From: Pigmentiphaga humi
Lineage (GTDB): Bacteria > Pseudomonadota > Gammaproteobacteria > Burkholderiales > Burkholderiaceae_B
Direction: 5' to 3'
DNA length: 64,000 nt
NCBI RefSeq assembly: GCF_900606115.1
Contig: NZ_UWPJ01000017.1
Location: forward strand, 1-64,000
Shown here: positions 1-8,457 of the stretch, in pieces
How positions within the stretch are numbered: the stretch's first letter is position 1
Layout of the letters: every line of letters begins with the position of its first letter
Made by a program: the position numbers and the translations under genes
Notes under the pieces: model-generated
The model's database searches: none
What the model was told of the DNA's origin: nothing
The model's input: the letters and a program-made list of their open reading frames with translations, nothing else

Positions 1-1029
1 GTCATGCAGATTCCGTTCGGGCTGGCGTCGGACCGCTGGGGCCGGCGGCCGGTGGTGGTGACGGGGCTGGTGCTGTTCGTGATCGGCAGCGTGCTCTGCG
101 CCATGACCGACGATCTGTTCTGGATCACGGTGGGGCGGGCGATCCAGGGTTCGGGGGCGATTTCGGCGGCGGTGACGGCGTGGCTGGCCGACGCGACCCG
201 CGACGAGGTGCGCACCAAGGCCATGGCCATGGTGGGCGCCTCGATCGGGCTGACTTTCGCGTTGTCGCTGGTGCTGGCGCCGGTGCTGGTGGGCTGGGGC
301 GGGCTGGGCGGCCTGTTCTGGAGCATTGCCGCGCTGGGCGTGGCCGCACTGGGCGTGGCCGCCTGGGTGGTGCCGACCGCGCCGCGGGTGCCGGCCACCT
401 CCGGCGTGCCGCTGCGCAGCGCGCTGTCCCAACCCGATCTGCTGCGGCTGAACCTGGGCGTGTTCACGCTGCACCTGATCCAGGTGGCGCTGTTCGTGGT
501 CGTGCCGGCCGCGCTGGCGCGCACCGGCGGGCTCGAGGCCGCGACCTTGTGGAAGGTCTATCTGCCGGTGGTGCTGGCGTCGTTCGTGGTCATGGTGCCG
601 GTGATCGGCGTGACCGAGCGCTTCGCCACGCATCGCCGCACGCTGCTGGCGGCGGTGGCCGGCCTGGTGCTGGTCTGCATGGGCCTGCCCTGGGCGCAGG
701 ACAGCTACGGCTGGCTGGTGGTCGCGATGATCGCGTTCTTCTCGGTGTTCAACATCCTCGAGGCCATGCAGCCGTCGCTGGTGTCGCGCGTGGCGCCGCC
801 CAGCCTCAAGGGGCTGGCGCTGGGTTTCTATAATACGAGCCAGGCGATCGGTCTGTTCGCCGGCGGCGCGCTGGGCGGATGGCTGTCTTCGCGCCTGGGC
901 GGCGCCGCGGTCTTCCAGGCTGCCGCCGTGCTGGCGGTAATATGGCTGCTGGCGGCATGGGGCATGAAGCCCCTGCCGGCGCGCAGGGCCTCCAAGCAGC
1001 CGGATCCGGTGCCCGGCCAGGCTTCCTGA
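1..1029 (+). CDS. MFS transporter, 5'-truncated by window edge
   Basis: Inner-membrane major facilitator transporter; substrate unknown. The frame is open from base 1, and the first visible residues already form the loop between helices 2 and 3 (motif [12 protein letters not shown]), so roughly the first 60 residues lie outside the window. About ten hydrophobic segments follow, ending in a basic tail ([11 protein letters not shown]). In many betaproteobacteria an MFS gene sits between uvrA and ssb, which fits the position immediately before ssb here. An internal ATG at base 4 is not the true start. Family assignment is firm; function is not. Confidence 0.85.
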   Translation, partial: VMQIPFGLASDRWGRRPVVVTGLVLFVIGSVLCAMTDDLFWITVGRAIQGSGAISAAVTAWLADATRDEVRTKAMAMVGASIGLTFALSLVLAPVLVGWGGLGGLFWSIAALGVAALGVAAWVVPTAPRVPATSGVPLRSALSQPDLLRLNLGVFTLHLIQVALFVVVPAALARTGGLEAATLWKVYLPVVLASFVVMVPVIGVTERFATHRRTLLAAVAGLVLVCMGLPWAQDSYGWLVVAMIAFFSVFNILEAMQPSLVSRVAPPSLKGLALGFYNTSQAIGLFAGGALGGWLSSRLGGAAVFQAAAVLAVIWLLAAWGMKPLPARRASKQPDPVPGQAS

Positions 1030-1040
1030 GCGTTTTTTTT

Positions 1041-1196
1041 GCCGCCGGGCCGTTCCCAAGGCAAAAACGCCCCCTCGGGGGGCAGGGTAGCCGAAGGCGA
1101 AGCGTGGGGGCTTTTTTTGCCGCCGGGCCGCTCCCAAGGCAAAAACGCCCCCTCGGGGGGCAGCGTAGCCGAAGGCGAAGCGTGGGGGCTTTTTTT
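1041..1196. repeat. Two tandem 78-bp direct repeats (family A)
   Basis: Two head-to-tail copies, 1041-1118 and 1119-1196, differing at about two positions. Each starts GCCGCCGGGCCG, carries a GCCCCCTCGGGGGGC palindrome and a GCCGAAGGC mini-hairpin, and ends in GGGGGC plus seven T residues. A diverged single copy lies at 24464-24545. The palindrome and terminal T-run suggest a role in transcription termination behind the MFS gene, but the T-run is not directly after the strong hairpin. Confidence 0.85.
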
Positions 1197-1285
1197 GTCC
1201 CATATACGCGCCGTCCCGCATTGCGCGGGACGCGTGCGGCAACTATTTTCTCTTTCATCCAGGCCAGTGGCCGCGCCGGGTGCGG

Positions 1286-1296
1286 GCCGATACAAT
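1286..1296 (+). promoter_or_regulatory. Possible -10 element of ssb promoter
   Basis: GATACAAT with TACAAT at 1291-1296 lies about 50 bp before the ssb start. No convincing -35 box is visible at the right spacing, so this is a weak call. Confidence 0.3.
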
Positions 1297-1346
1297 CCCC
1301 CCGCCTTGCCGCTGGCCGGCGTATCCCCGTTTATAGGAGTGTGGTA

Positions 1347-1856
1347 ATGGCATCTGTCAACAAAGTCATCCTGGTCGGCAACCTGGGCCGCGACCCCGAA
1401 GTCCGCTATACGCCAGACGGCGCGGCGATCTGCAACGTCTCCATCGCCACCACGTCGCAATGGAAAGACAAGAGCTCGGGCGAACGCCGCGAGGAAACCG
1501 AGTGGCATCGCGTGGTGTTCTACAACCGCCTGGCCGAGATCGCCGGCGAATACCTGAAGAAAGGCCGTTCGGTCTACGTCGAGGGCCGCCTCAAGACCCG
1601 CAAGTGGCAGGACAAGGATACCGGCGCCGATAAATACGCGACCGAAATCGTCGCCGACCAGATGCAGATGCTGGGCGGCAGGGAAGGCGGTGGCGGCGGT
1701 GGCGAAGGCGGCTACGGCGGCGGCGGTGGCTACGGCGATTCCGCACCGGCCCAGCGCCAGCAGCGCCCTGCATCCGGCGGCGGCCAGCGCCCGGCGGCCT
1801 CGCAGTCGAGCGCCGCTCCGAACTTCGCCGACATGGACGACGATATTCCGTTCTGA
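1347..1856 (+). CDS. ssb: Single-stranded DNA-binding protein
   Basis: Coats single-stranded DNA during replication, repair and recombination and recruits partners through its C-terminal tip. The 169-residue product has an N-terminal OB fold ([18 protein letters not shown] to about residue 112), a glycine- and glutamine-rich disordered linker, and the canonical acidic tip DDDIPF. The ATG at 1347 is preceded by GGAG at a proper distance; a longer in-frame extension upstream runs through the tandem repeats and is not real. A UACG-loop terminator follows. Length and architecture are typical for the family. Confidence 0.98.
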   Translation: MASVNKVILVGNLGRDPEVRYTPDGAAICNVSIATTSQWKDKSSGERREETEWHRVVFYNRLAEIAGEYLKKGRSVYVEGRLKTRKWQDKDTGADKYATEIVADQMQMLGGREGGGGGGEGGYGGGGGYGDSAPAQRQQRPASGGGQRPAASQSSAAPNFADMDDDIPF

Positions 1857-1895
1857 GCGCCACGCGGCGGCCGTGCGTCTCGCGCAGCGCATACA

Positions 1896-1924
1896 GGGGA
1901 GGCTACGGCCTCCCTTTTCTTTGC
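1896..1924 (+). terminator. Rho-independent terminator after ssb
   Basis: Stem GGGAGGC (1897-1903) / GCCTCCC (1908-1914) closed by a TACG tetraloop, followed by TTTTCTTT. It sits 40 bp past the ssb stop codon. Confidence 0.85.
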
Positions 1925-1974
1925 AGTGCCGGGCCGTTCCAATTGTCGGAAGATTGTCATGCAGCGCACCCCGA

Positions 1975-2304
1975 TCACGCGCCGACAGGCGAGCCCGAGG
2001 TCCGGCCGAACTGTACCGCCGTCTTGACGTAGAACACGTCCACGCCTTCTTGTGCAAGCCCCTGCAGCAGTTGCTCGCAGGTCTGCGTGTCCGCGGTGAC
2101 CAGTACCTGCACGGGCTGGTCGCCCAGTTCGAAGAAGTGCGCGCTGTGCAGCCGTCCGTTGCTGCCGAAGCTTTCCGCGCCGCTCACCAGCGTTGCGCCC
2201 AGCGCGCCGCGCGCCTTGGCGAATTCGAGCAGCCAGTGTCCCAGGGGCCGTCCGGCGTGCTTGCGGTCCTGCTGGGTGAAGAGCGCCAGTTGGTAGCCGT
2301 CCAT
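1975..2304 (-). CDS. DUF190 family protein linked to CrcB
   Basis: Small soluble protein of 109 residues of the DUF190 family, which has a PII-like ferredoxin fold and is often encoded beside crcB. Its start resembles the family pattern (MDGYQLALFTQQDRKHAGRPL), with a central region around SGAESFGSNGRLHSA. It lies 19 nt downstream of crcB on the same strand and so is probably co-transcribed under the fluoride riboswitch. Its biochemical role is unknown; a regulatory or accessory role in fluoride resistance is inferred from context only. Confidence 0.85.
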   Translation of the reverse strand: MDGYQLALFTQQDRKHAGRPLGHWLLEFAKARGALGATLVSGAESFGSNGRLHSAHFFELGDQPVQVLVTADTQTCEQLLQGLAQEGVDVFYVKTAVQFGRTSGSPVGA

Positions 2305-2323
2305 GATTCGTCTCCTCGAGTGT

Positions 2324-2707
2324 TCAGGCGTGTTTGAGGCCGAGGTAGCTGGCCATGCCCAGCATGGTCATGGCCACCGAGCCGCCCAGATGGGTGCCGA
2401 TCGCGGCCAGGGCCCAGCCCAGCCGCTGTTCCTGGAGCAGTACGACCAGTTCGGCCGAGAACGTGGAAAAGGTCGTCAGTCCGCCGCAGAAACCCGTGAT
2501 GATGAATAGCCGCCATTCGGGCGAGATCGACGGATGGGCCGCGAAGTAGGCGATCGCCACGCCGATGACGTATGCGCCGATGAGGTTGGCGGCCACGGTG
2601 CCGGGCGGGATCGGCGGAAACAGGGCGTTCAGTGCGAGGCCCAGGCCCCAGCGGGACAGCGCGCCCAAGGCTGCGCCCAGGCCGATGGCAATGATGGCGC
2701 CTAGCAT
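2324..2707 (-). CDS. crcB: Fluoride channel/exporter CrcB (Fluc)
   Basis: Dual-topology inner-membrane fluoride channel that lowers cytoplasmic fluoride. The 127-residue product has four hydrophobic segments, the conserved Asn in AANLIGAY (about N41), and the signature GGLTTFSTF at residues 75-83. The chosen ATG follows GCGGAGG by a normal spacing; the frame is open further upstream but that part lacks homology and overlaps the leader RNA. A fluoride riboswitch lies about 170 nt upstream in the same orientation, and the DUF190 gene follows. Identification is very secure. Confidence 0.97.
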   Translation of the reverse strand: MLGAIIAIGLGAALGALSRWGLGLALNALFPPIPPGTVAANLIGAYVIGVAIAYFAAHPSISPEWRLFIITGFCGGLTTFSTFSAELVVLLQEQRLGWALAAIGTHLGGSVAMTMLGMASYLGLKHA

Positions 2708-2860
2708 GGCCGGCCTCCGCAACGCAGGGCGGCGGTCGGGCGCGGGCATTTGCCGCGGCGGGGCAGCGGCGGCCCGGATGGGCAGAAAGGAGCGGGAAAA
2801 CGCATGGGAGTCGGCCATCGATTGGGGAACTGCGACCGGCCGGCGGAGGAGGCGCGAACA

Positions 2861-2889
2861 CCTACAGCCCGCGGGACGGGACCTGTAGG
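2861..2889 (-). promoter_or_regulatory. Hairpin competing with fluoride aptamer 3' end
   Basis: CCTACAG (2883-2889, minus strand) can pair with CTGTAGG (2861-2867). The first arm is also the last conserved segment of the aptamer, so the stem and the ligand-bound fold exclude each other. No U-tract follows, so the output may be Rho-dependent or act on RNA structure. The mechanism is inferred. Confidence 0.5.
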
Positions 2890-2943
2890 CATCATCAGCC
2901 GCGAGCTGCGCGGCGGTTGAAGGAGGCATGCCATCTCCTGGCT
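2880..2943 (-). ncRNA. Fluoride riboswitch (crcB motif)
   Basis: Read on the minus strand, the leader contains GGAG-ATGGCATGCC-TCC (P1 with its internal loop), then AACCGCC and a second hairpin GCCGC/GCGGC, then TGATGATGCCTAC. The loop GGCAT can pair with ATGCC, giving the pseudoknot that defines the fluoride aptamer. Its position upstream of crcB agrees. A promoter-like TTTGCC-N18-TAAACT places the transcript start right at the aptamer. Confidence 0.95.
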
Positions 2944-2946
2944 TCG

Positions 2947-2976
2947 AGTTTAGCCCGGCGCCGCGCATCCGGCAAA
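2947..2976 (-). promoter_or_regulatory. crcB: Putative crcB promoter
   Basis: Minus-strand -35 TTTGCC (2976-2971) and -10 TAAACT (2952-2947) with an 18-bp spacer. The predicted start, near 2941, coincides with the first bases of the fluoride aptamer. Confidence 0.5.
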
Positions 2977-3165
2977 GCCCGGTCCCCCGCGAGCGGGCCC
3001 GGGGCGGCAAAGGCGGGCAATGGCGAGCCACCGGCGCTTTGCCGCGGCGCAAAGCGCTAAGCTAGTGCCGTGATGGCGGCATCGCGCGATGCCGGCCGCC
3101 ATCGCGCGGCCGGCGCCGTTGCGCCTGGCCCTCACATCATTTTCCCTGCCCGCAGGTTTTCCGTC

Positions 3166-4647
3166 ATGAGTCCACAGTCCCCCGTTTCGGTCCTGACCCC
3201 TCCTTCCTGGCCCACCGAGGCCTTTCGCGATCCCGACGCCGCGGTCCAGCGGCTGGTGGACATTTATGCCCGCAACACTGCTTTTCTGTGCGCCGCCTTC
3301 CGCTCGGTCGTGGCGGCGCGTGCGGCCGATGGCCGCCGCCACCGGGCCTGCTACCCCTTCGTCCGGATCCGCGTCGATACCTACGGCAGCGTGGATACTC
3401 GGCTGTCGTACGGCCACGTGGCCGAGCCCGGCGTCTACCAGGCCACGGTCACCCAGCCGGAACTGTTCCGCGCCTACCTGACCGAGCAGGTCCGGCTGCT
3501 GCTGCGCAACCACGGCGTGGCGGTCGAGGTGGGCGAGTCGGAGGTGCCGATCGCGCTGCACTTCGCGTTTCCCGACGGCACCTATGTGGAAGGAGAGGAC
3601 ATCGAGGCGCTGGAGCGCCCGCTGCGCGACCTGTTCGACACGCCCGACCTGGCCATCACCGACGACGCCATCGTCAACGGCACGCACGCGGGGCGGCCCG
3701 GCGAGCCCGAGCCGCTGGCGCCGTTCACCGCGCCGCGAATCGACTATTCTCTGCACCGCCTGCAGCACTACACCGCTACCGCGCCGGTGCATTTCCAGAA
3801 CTACGTGCTGTTCACCAACTACCAGTTCTACGTCGACGAATTCTGCCTGCGCGCGCGGGCGCTGGTGGCGAACGGCGAGTACGACGCCCTGGTCGAGCCG
3901 GGCAACCGCATTACCCGGGCGGGCGACACGCCGCCGGCCGAGCCGGTGACGCGCATGCCGCAGATGCCGGCCTATCACCTGGTGCGCGACGGACACGCCG
4001 GCATCACGCTGGTCAATATCGGCGTGGGGCCGTCCAATGCCAAGACGATTACCGACCACATCGCGGTGCTGCGGCCCCACGTCTGGCTGATGCTCGGCCA
4101 TTGCGCCGGGCTGCGGGCCTCGCAGCGGCTGGGCGACTACGTGCTGGCGCACGGCTATGTGCGCGAGGACCACGTTCTCGACGGCGACCTGCCCACCTGG
4201 GTGCCGATTCCGCCGCTGGCCGAGGTGCAGGTGGCGCTCGAGCAGGCCGTGGAGGAGGTGGCCGGGCTGTCCGGCTGGGATCTCAAGCGCATCATGCGCA
4301 CCGGCACGGTGGCGACCATAGACAATCGCAACTGGGAGCTGCGCGAGCAGCAGGAGCCGGTAAGGCGGTTCTCGCAATCGCGGGCGATCGCGCTGGACAT
4401 GGAGTCGGCGACGATCGCCGCCAACGGATTCCGCTTCAGGGTGCCTTACGGCACCCTGCTGTGCGTGTCGGACAAGCCGCTGCACGGCGAGCTGAAGCTG
4501 CCCGGCATGGCCAGCGCGTTCTATCGCATGCAGGTCGCGCAGCACCTGGACATCGGCCTGCGGGCGCTGGAGATCCTCGGCAAGATGCCGCCCGAGCGCC
4601 TGCATTCCCGCAAGCTGCGCAGCTTCCTGGAAAGCGCCTTCCAATAG
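3166..4647 (+). CDS. amn: AMP nucleosidase
   Basis: Cleaves AMP to adenine and ribose 5-phosphate in the cytoplasm, controlling adenylate pools. The 493-residue product matches the usual length (about 480). An N-terminal AMN-specific domain is followed by a nucleoside-phosphorylase-like catalytic domain with GHCAGLR and the late motif DMESATIAANGFR ... CVSDKPLHGE. The ATG at 3166 gives the family length; an earlier in-frame ATG at 3070 would add an unconserved leader. It stands alone, divergent from the crcB operon. Confidence 0.95.
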   Translation: MSPQSPVSVLTPPSWPTEAFRDPDAAVQRLVDIYARNTAFLCAAFRSVVAARAADGRRHRACYPFVRIRVDTYGSVDTRLSYGHVAEPGVYQATVTQPELFRAYLTEQVRLLLRNHGVAVEVGESEVPIALHFAFPDGTYVEGEDIEALERPLRDLFDTPDLAITDDAIVNGTHAGRPGEPEPLAPFTAPRIDYSLHRLQHYTATAPVHFQNYVLFTNYQFYVDEFCLRARALVANGEYDALVEPGNRITRAGDTPPAEPVTRMPQMPAYHLVRDGHAGITLVNIGVGPSNAKTITDHIAVLRPHVWLMLGHCAGLRASQRLGDYVLAHGYVREDHVLDGDLPTWVPIPPLAEVQVALEQAVEEVAGLSGWDLKRIMRTGTVATIDNRNWELREQQEPVRRFSQSRAIALDMESATIAANGFRFRVPYGTLLCVSDKPLHGELKLPGMASAFYRMQVAQHLDIGLRALEILGKMPPERLHSRKLRSFLESAFQ

Positions 4648-4748
4648 CCGGCGGCCGCCTCCGGCCCGTGCGCGCGCCCGGCGCGGCGGGCCGCCGGACG
4701 CGCCTGGGCTAACATTGCCAGGATCTCCGCCGTTCTTCTCCTCTTCCC

Positions 4749-5954
4749 ATGTCCCTGCTCGAGCGCGTCTTTCCCGCCCTGTCCGAAGCCACGATGCGCC
4801 GCTACCTGATGGGGCAGGCCGTGTCGGTGCTGGGAAGCTGGACGCAGAACATCACGCTCAACCTGGTCGTCTACCACCTGTCGGGATCGGCGGCGGTGCT
4901 GGCCTTGTTGAACTTCCTGCTGTACGGGCCCCAACTGGTCGTGGCGCCGCTGGCCGGCGCGCGCATCCATGCGGGCAATGCGCGCCGCGCGACGACCGCG
5001 GTGCTGTATGCGTCGATGGCCGTGGCGTGCTGTCTGGCGGTGCTGTCGCTGCTGGACCTGCTGGTCCTGCCGCTCATTCTTGCGCTGGCCCTGTGCGCGG
5101 GATTGCTCAGCGCCGCCGAATCGCCGGCGCGCCAGATGCTGTTGCTGACGGGTCTGGAAGACGCCGCGCTGCTGCCCAACGCCATCGCGATGAATACCAT
5201 GGTCTACAACGTGGGCCGGATGGTGGGGCCGAGTTTCGCCGCCATCATCTATCCGCTGGCGGGACAGGCGGCCGCGTTTTTCACCTATGCGGGCGCGCTG
5301 CTGTTCATGGCTTCGTGCGTGCGTTCGATGCCCGTGCGCGAGCTTGCGGTCGCGCGCAAGGACGAGCAGCAGCGCGGCTTGCGCGATGCGCTGGTCTACG
5401 TCCTGGACGACAAGTTCACCGCCAAATACCTGTCCATCCTAGCGTGCATGGGCCTGCTGGCGGGCAGCTACCAGACCCTGGTGCCGCTGCTGGCCGACCG
5501 GGTGTTCCACGATGCGGCCAAGTTCACCGGCGTGTTCTTCGCCTGCGCCGGCATGGGGTCGCTGACGGCGGCCGTCGTGCTGTCCTCGTCCATCGCCGGG
5601 CGCACCGCCGGGCTGCTGCGCCTGGCGCCGTGGACGGCCTGCGTGGCGCTGGCCCTGCTGTCCACCTCCTGGCACGTGGCGGTCAGCGGCGCGGCCTTTC
5701 TGCTGCTCGGGATCAGCCTGACTTTCGCTTCCACCTCCACCAACGCCACCATCCAGCAGCGCTGTCCCGACTCCGTGCGCGGCGCGCTGGTCGGGCTCTA
5801 CGGCATGGCCTACAACGGCACCATGCCGTTCGGCTATCTGCTGGTCGGGTCGTTTTCCGAGGCGTTCGCCGTCACGGGCGCATTCGCCACCATGGCCTCG
5901 GTGCTGGCGGCGTGCGTGGGGCTGGTGACGCTGCTCTACTGGCGCAAGGCATGA
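4749..5954 (+). CDS. MFS transporter (EntS/MFS_3-like)
   Basis: Predicted inner-membrane efflux protein of 401 residues with about twelve transmembrane segments. The N-terminus (MRRYLMGQAVSVLGSWTQN) carries the start typical of the enterobactin-exporter-like MFS_3 group, and the loop after helix 2 has GPQLVVAPLAGARIH. There is no siderophore gene nearby, so the substrate cannot be named. It follows amn by 100 bp on the same strand, without an obvious shared function. Confidence 0.85.
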   Translation: MSLLERVFPALSEATMRRYLMGQAVSVLGSWTQNITLNLVVYHLSGSAAVLALLNFLLYGPQLVVAPLAGARIHAGNARRATTAVLYASMAVACCLAVLSLLDLLVLPLILALALCAGLLSAAESPARQMLLLTGLEDAALLPNAIAMNTMVYNVGRMVGPSFAAIIYPLAGQAAAFFTYAGALLFMASCVRSMPVRELAVARKDEQQRGLRDALVYVLDDKFTAKYLSILACMGLLAGSYQTLVPLLADRVFHDAAKFTGVFFACAGMGSLTAAVVLSSSIAGRTAGLLRLAPWTACVALALLSTSWHVAVSGAAFLLLGISLTFASTSTNATIQQRCPDSVRGALVGLYGMAYNGTMPFGYLLVGSFSEAFAVTGAFATMASVLAACVGLVTLLYWRKA

Positions 5955-6047
5955 CTCCGGAGGCCGGCGCGGAGCGTTCTCAAATGCTTACGCCTGCGGC
6001 GCCGGACTTGTCCCACAATGGGGCCATGACCCTATCCGGAGACCGCC

Positions 6048-6371
6048 ATGTCTTCTCGACAAGAATCCGCGCAACGCCCCGCCGCGCCGGCCGGGCAGTC
6101 CCATCCGCCCGTGGCGCCCGAGCTTGCCGAAGCCGCGGCTGAACCTACGGGGAACGAAGATCCCGGCAGCGAGCTGACCGAGCAATCCCGCAAGCGCACG
6201 CCGGAAGGCCCCAGCTCTCCGCCCAAGCGCGAGCGCACACTGGGCAACCATCCCGTGGATCCCAACGGCCTGCCCGCGCGCACGGGCCTGCCGCCCGGCA
6301 TAGACCGCGACACGGCCACGGATCCGGGCAAGCAGACGCCCGGCGCGCCCGAGGTGGACAATCGCAGTTGA
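6048..6371 (+). CDS. Small disordered hypothetical protein
   Basis: A 107-residue, Pro/Glu/Gly-rich protein with no hydrophobic core, predicted wholly disordered. It contains a basic central patch (RKRTPEGPSSPPKRERT) and a C-terminal part repeating PG and TD motifs. The ATG at 6048 is preceded by a GGAG-like CCGGAGACCGCC. It lies between an MFS gene and the convergent glycosyltransferase cluster. No homologue is recognised; coding status is supported by codon bias and a plausible ribosome binding site only. Confidence 0.6.
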   Translation: MSSRQESAQRPAAPAGQSHPPVAPELAEAAAEPTGNEDPGSELTEQSRKRTPEGPSSPPKRERTLGNHPVDPNGLPARTGLPPGIDRDTATDPGKQTPGAPEVDNRS

Positions 6372-6383
6372 GCGTGAGCGGGA

Positions 6384-7382
6384 TCAGGACCGTTCCTGGA
6401 GCGGCTCCCGCGCAAGTGCCCCGCTACCGGCCGCGGCGGCGAACACCGCCATCCAGTCACGCACGAAGCGTTCAATGCCGAAGCGCTGCATCGCCCGCAA
6501 GCGGGCCTCGCGGCCCCACGCTCGCGCCAGGTCCGGGTCCGCGAGCAATTCCTGCATGACGTCTGCCAGCACGTCCAGGCGCGTGTCGACGTAGCCGTTC
6601 GCGCCGTTCTCGATCACGGTCGCCATCTCCGTCGTCGCCAGCCCGACCACCGGCACGCCTGCCATCATGGCCTCGATGACGGCGAGCCCCAGGCTGGTAT
6701 AGCGGATGGGGTTGAAGAAGAACCGGTAGCGGGCCATGAAAGCCGGCAGTTCGAGGTTGAGAATTTCGCCGATGCCGCCCGCCGCCTGCGCGTCCATTCC
6801 CACCAGGTCGAGCGGCACGCTGGCGCGCAATTGCGCGAAGACGTCGGCGCCGAGGCGGCGCCCGCGGCGCGCCAGGTGGTTGACCACGACGATGCCGCGC
6901 GGCGTCGTTCCCTGATAGGCCACGTTCGGCGGAAGCCGCACGCCGTGTTCCACGATGGCCGTGGGCGTGCAGCCGTTGTCCCACATCAGGGCATTGAACG
7001 CGGTGACGTGGACCAGCGTGCCTGCGGGCTCCTGGAACCAATGCACCGTATTGGTCGGATGCTGCTGCGGCGGGTCGTGTTCCAGGTAGAGCTGCGGCAG
7101 CCGGCGCTGCGTGGCGGACAGCATGTTGATGCGGTCTTCCAGGTAGGCCTGCCGGGATTGATACAGCACGCAGTCCAGGCGCAGGTCGCGCAGGCGGTCG
7201 GCGGAAATCTCGTGGATATTGTCCCCCCATGGCAGGCCGCTGCCCAGCGGCGCATACCCCGGCGCCGCGTCCGGCCGGGTGACGATGTAGAAGTCGTGCG
7301 GGACCTGGCTCAGATAGTAAAGATAGTTGCCGTGGATGTGCCAGGTGAGGATGCGCAGGCGGCGGCCGTGGGTCTCAGGCAT
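6384..7382 (-). CDS. GT-B glycosyltransferase, last gene of cluster
   Basis: Predicted retaining GT-B glycosyltransferase of 332 residues. The N-terminal half begins RRLRILTWHIHGNYLYYL, a start seen in CgeB-like and GT4-like transferases; the C-terminal half has the nucleotide-sugar loop LGLAVIEAMMAGVPVVG (an E-x7-E-like element) followed by EMATVIENGANGYV. Its ATG overlaps the upstream GT9 gene by 8 nt, indicating translational coupling. Donor and acceptor are unknown. It terminates the long minus-strand operon and converges with the small gene at 6048-6371. Confidence 0.85.
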   Translation of the reverse strand: MPETHGRRLRILTWHIHGNYLYYLSQVPHDFYIVTRPDAAPGYAPLGSGLPWGDNIHEISADRLRDLRLDCVLYQSRQAYLEDRINMLSATQRRLPQLYLEHDPPQQHPTNTVHWFQEPAGTLVHVTAFNALMWDNGCTPTAIVEHGVRLPPNVAYQGTTPRGIVVVNHLARRGRRLGADVFAQLRASVPLDLVGMDAQAAGGIGEILNLELPAFMARYRFFFNPIRYTSLGLAVIEAMMAGVPVVGLATTEMATVIENGANGYVDTRLDVLADVMQELLADPDLARAWGREARLRAMQRFGIERFVRDWMAVFAAAAGSGALAREPLQERS

Positions 7383-8457
7383 GGAGGGGCTCCGTGGAAA
7401 GCATGTGCCCGGCGTGGCGGATGACGTCCGTGGTTTCGACTCCCAGCGCGCAGGGATGGCCGATCGGACAGCTCGGGTAGGCGCAGGGGCGGCAGGCCAC
7501 GTCGCGCCACAGGACGACGTGGCGGGAGCGGTCGAGCGGCGCCCAGCGGCGCACGTCGCTGCCGCTGGCGATGACGACGCTGCGTGCGCCTACGGCGGCC
7601 GCCAGGTGCGAGACGCCGGTATCGTTGCAAACCAGCAGGCGCACTTGCTCCAGCAACGCGGCGAGCACGCCGAGCGAGGTCCGCCCCGCCAGATCGCGCA
7701 CCGGCGTTTCGGCGAGCGCAGCGACCTGTCGGGTCAGCGAACGCTCTTCGTCGCTGCCGGTGAGGGCGACGTCGTATCCCGCCCGCGCCAGGGAAGCCGC
7801 GACCGCGGCATAGCGCGCGGCCGGCCAGCGGCGCGACGCCAGGCGCGCGCCGGGATGGACGAGCACGGTGCGGTCCGGCTGCAATCCTTCCGCGGCGAGG
7901 AGACTCGCCGCCGCCCGGCGGTCGTCGTCCGCCAGCGGAAACTCGAGCTCGGCATCGGTGCAGGCTATGCCCAGGAAACGCATGAGCGCGAGATAGCGCC
8001 GGATTTCCGGAAGCTCGTCGGGCCAGGGCAGCCACCAGCCGGCCGTCCGCGCATCGCGCGCGGGCGATGGACAAAAGCCCGCGATGCGGGCGGCTCCCAA
8101 CTGCGAGACGATGGCATTGGTCGATGCGCCGCTGCCGTGCATCTGCAGCGCGACGTCGAAGCGCTGGCTGCGCGCCCAGGCATAGAAAGCCGGCAGCTCC
8201 TCGGGCCGTGCCGCCTGCTCCGGCATGCCGGGCGCGCCGGGAAAAGGGGCGAGCGTGTCGATGTAGCGGCCGAAGCGGCGCACGAAGTCCGCGGCGCCAG
8301 CCAGTCCGACCAAAGTAATGCGGGCGTGCGGAAAGCGCTGGCGCAGCGTGCGCAAGGCAGGCAGCGAACACAGCAGGTCGCCCAGCTGGAGCGCCCGGAA
8401 CACGGCGATGCGCCGCGGTTCCGGCTGCCAGAGCGGATGCGTGCGCGCGTCCTGCAT
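7375..8457 (-). CDS. GT9 heptosyltransferase-family protein (second copy)
   Basis: Glycosyltransferase family 9 protein of 360 residues, related to ADP-heptose:LPS heptosyltransferases. It starts RRIAVFRALQLGDLLCSLPALR, the family's N-terminal acceptor-side motif, and has VLVHPGARLASRRWP and CNDTGVSHLAAA in the donor domain, plus a cysteine-rich tail (CRPCAYPSCPIGHPC) like that of WaaF/WaaQ-type enzymes. The start overlaps the preceding GT2 stop as TGATG and the stop overlaps the next gene. With a GmhB-like phosphatase in the same operon, heptose transfer is a reasonable inference. Confidence 0.9.
   Translation of the reverse strand: MQDARTHPLWQPEPRRIAVFRALQLGDLLCSLPALRTLRQRFPHARITLVGLAGAADFVRRFGRYIDTLAPFPGAPGMPEQAARPEELPAFYAWARSQRFDVALQMHGSGASTNAIVSQLGAARIAGFCPSPARDARTAGWWLPWPDELPEIRRYLALMRFLGIACTDAELEFPLADDDRRAAASLLAAEGLQPDRTVLVHPGARLASRRWPAARYAAVAASLARAGYDVALTGSDEERSLTRQVAALAETPVRDLAGRTSLGVLAALLEQVRLLVCNDTGVSHLAAAVGARSVVIASGSDVRRWAPLDRSRHVVLWRDVACRPCAYPSCPIGHPCALGVETTDVIRHAGHMLSTEPLHA

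Noticed and set aside
879-1346. An N-terminal extension of SSB through the tandem repeats
   Set aside because: The conserved SSB N-terminus begins at the ATG at 1347 with a proper GGAG; the upstream codons are repeat DNA.
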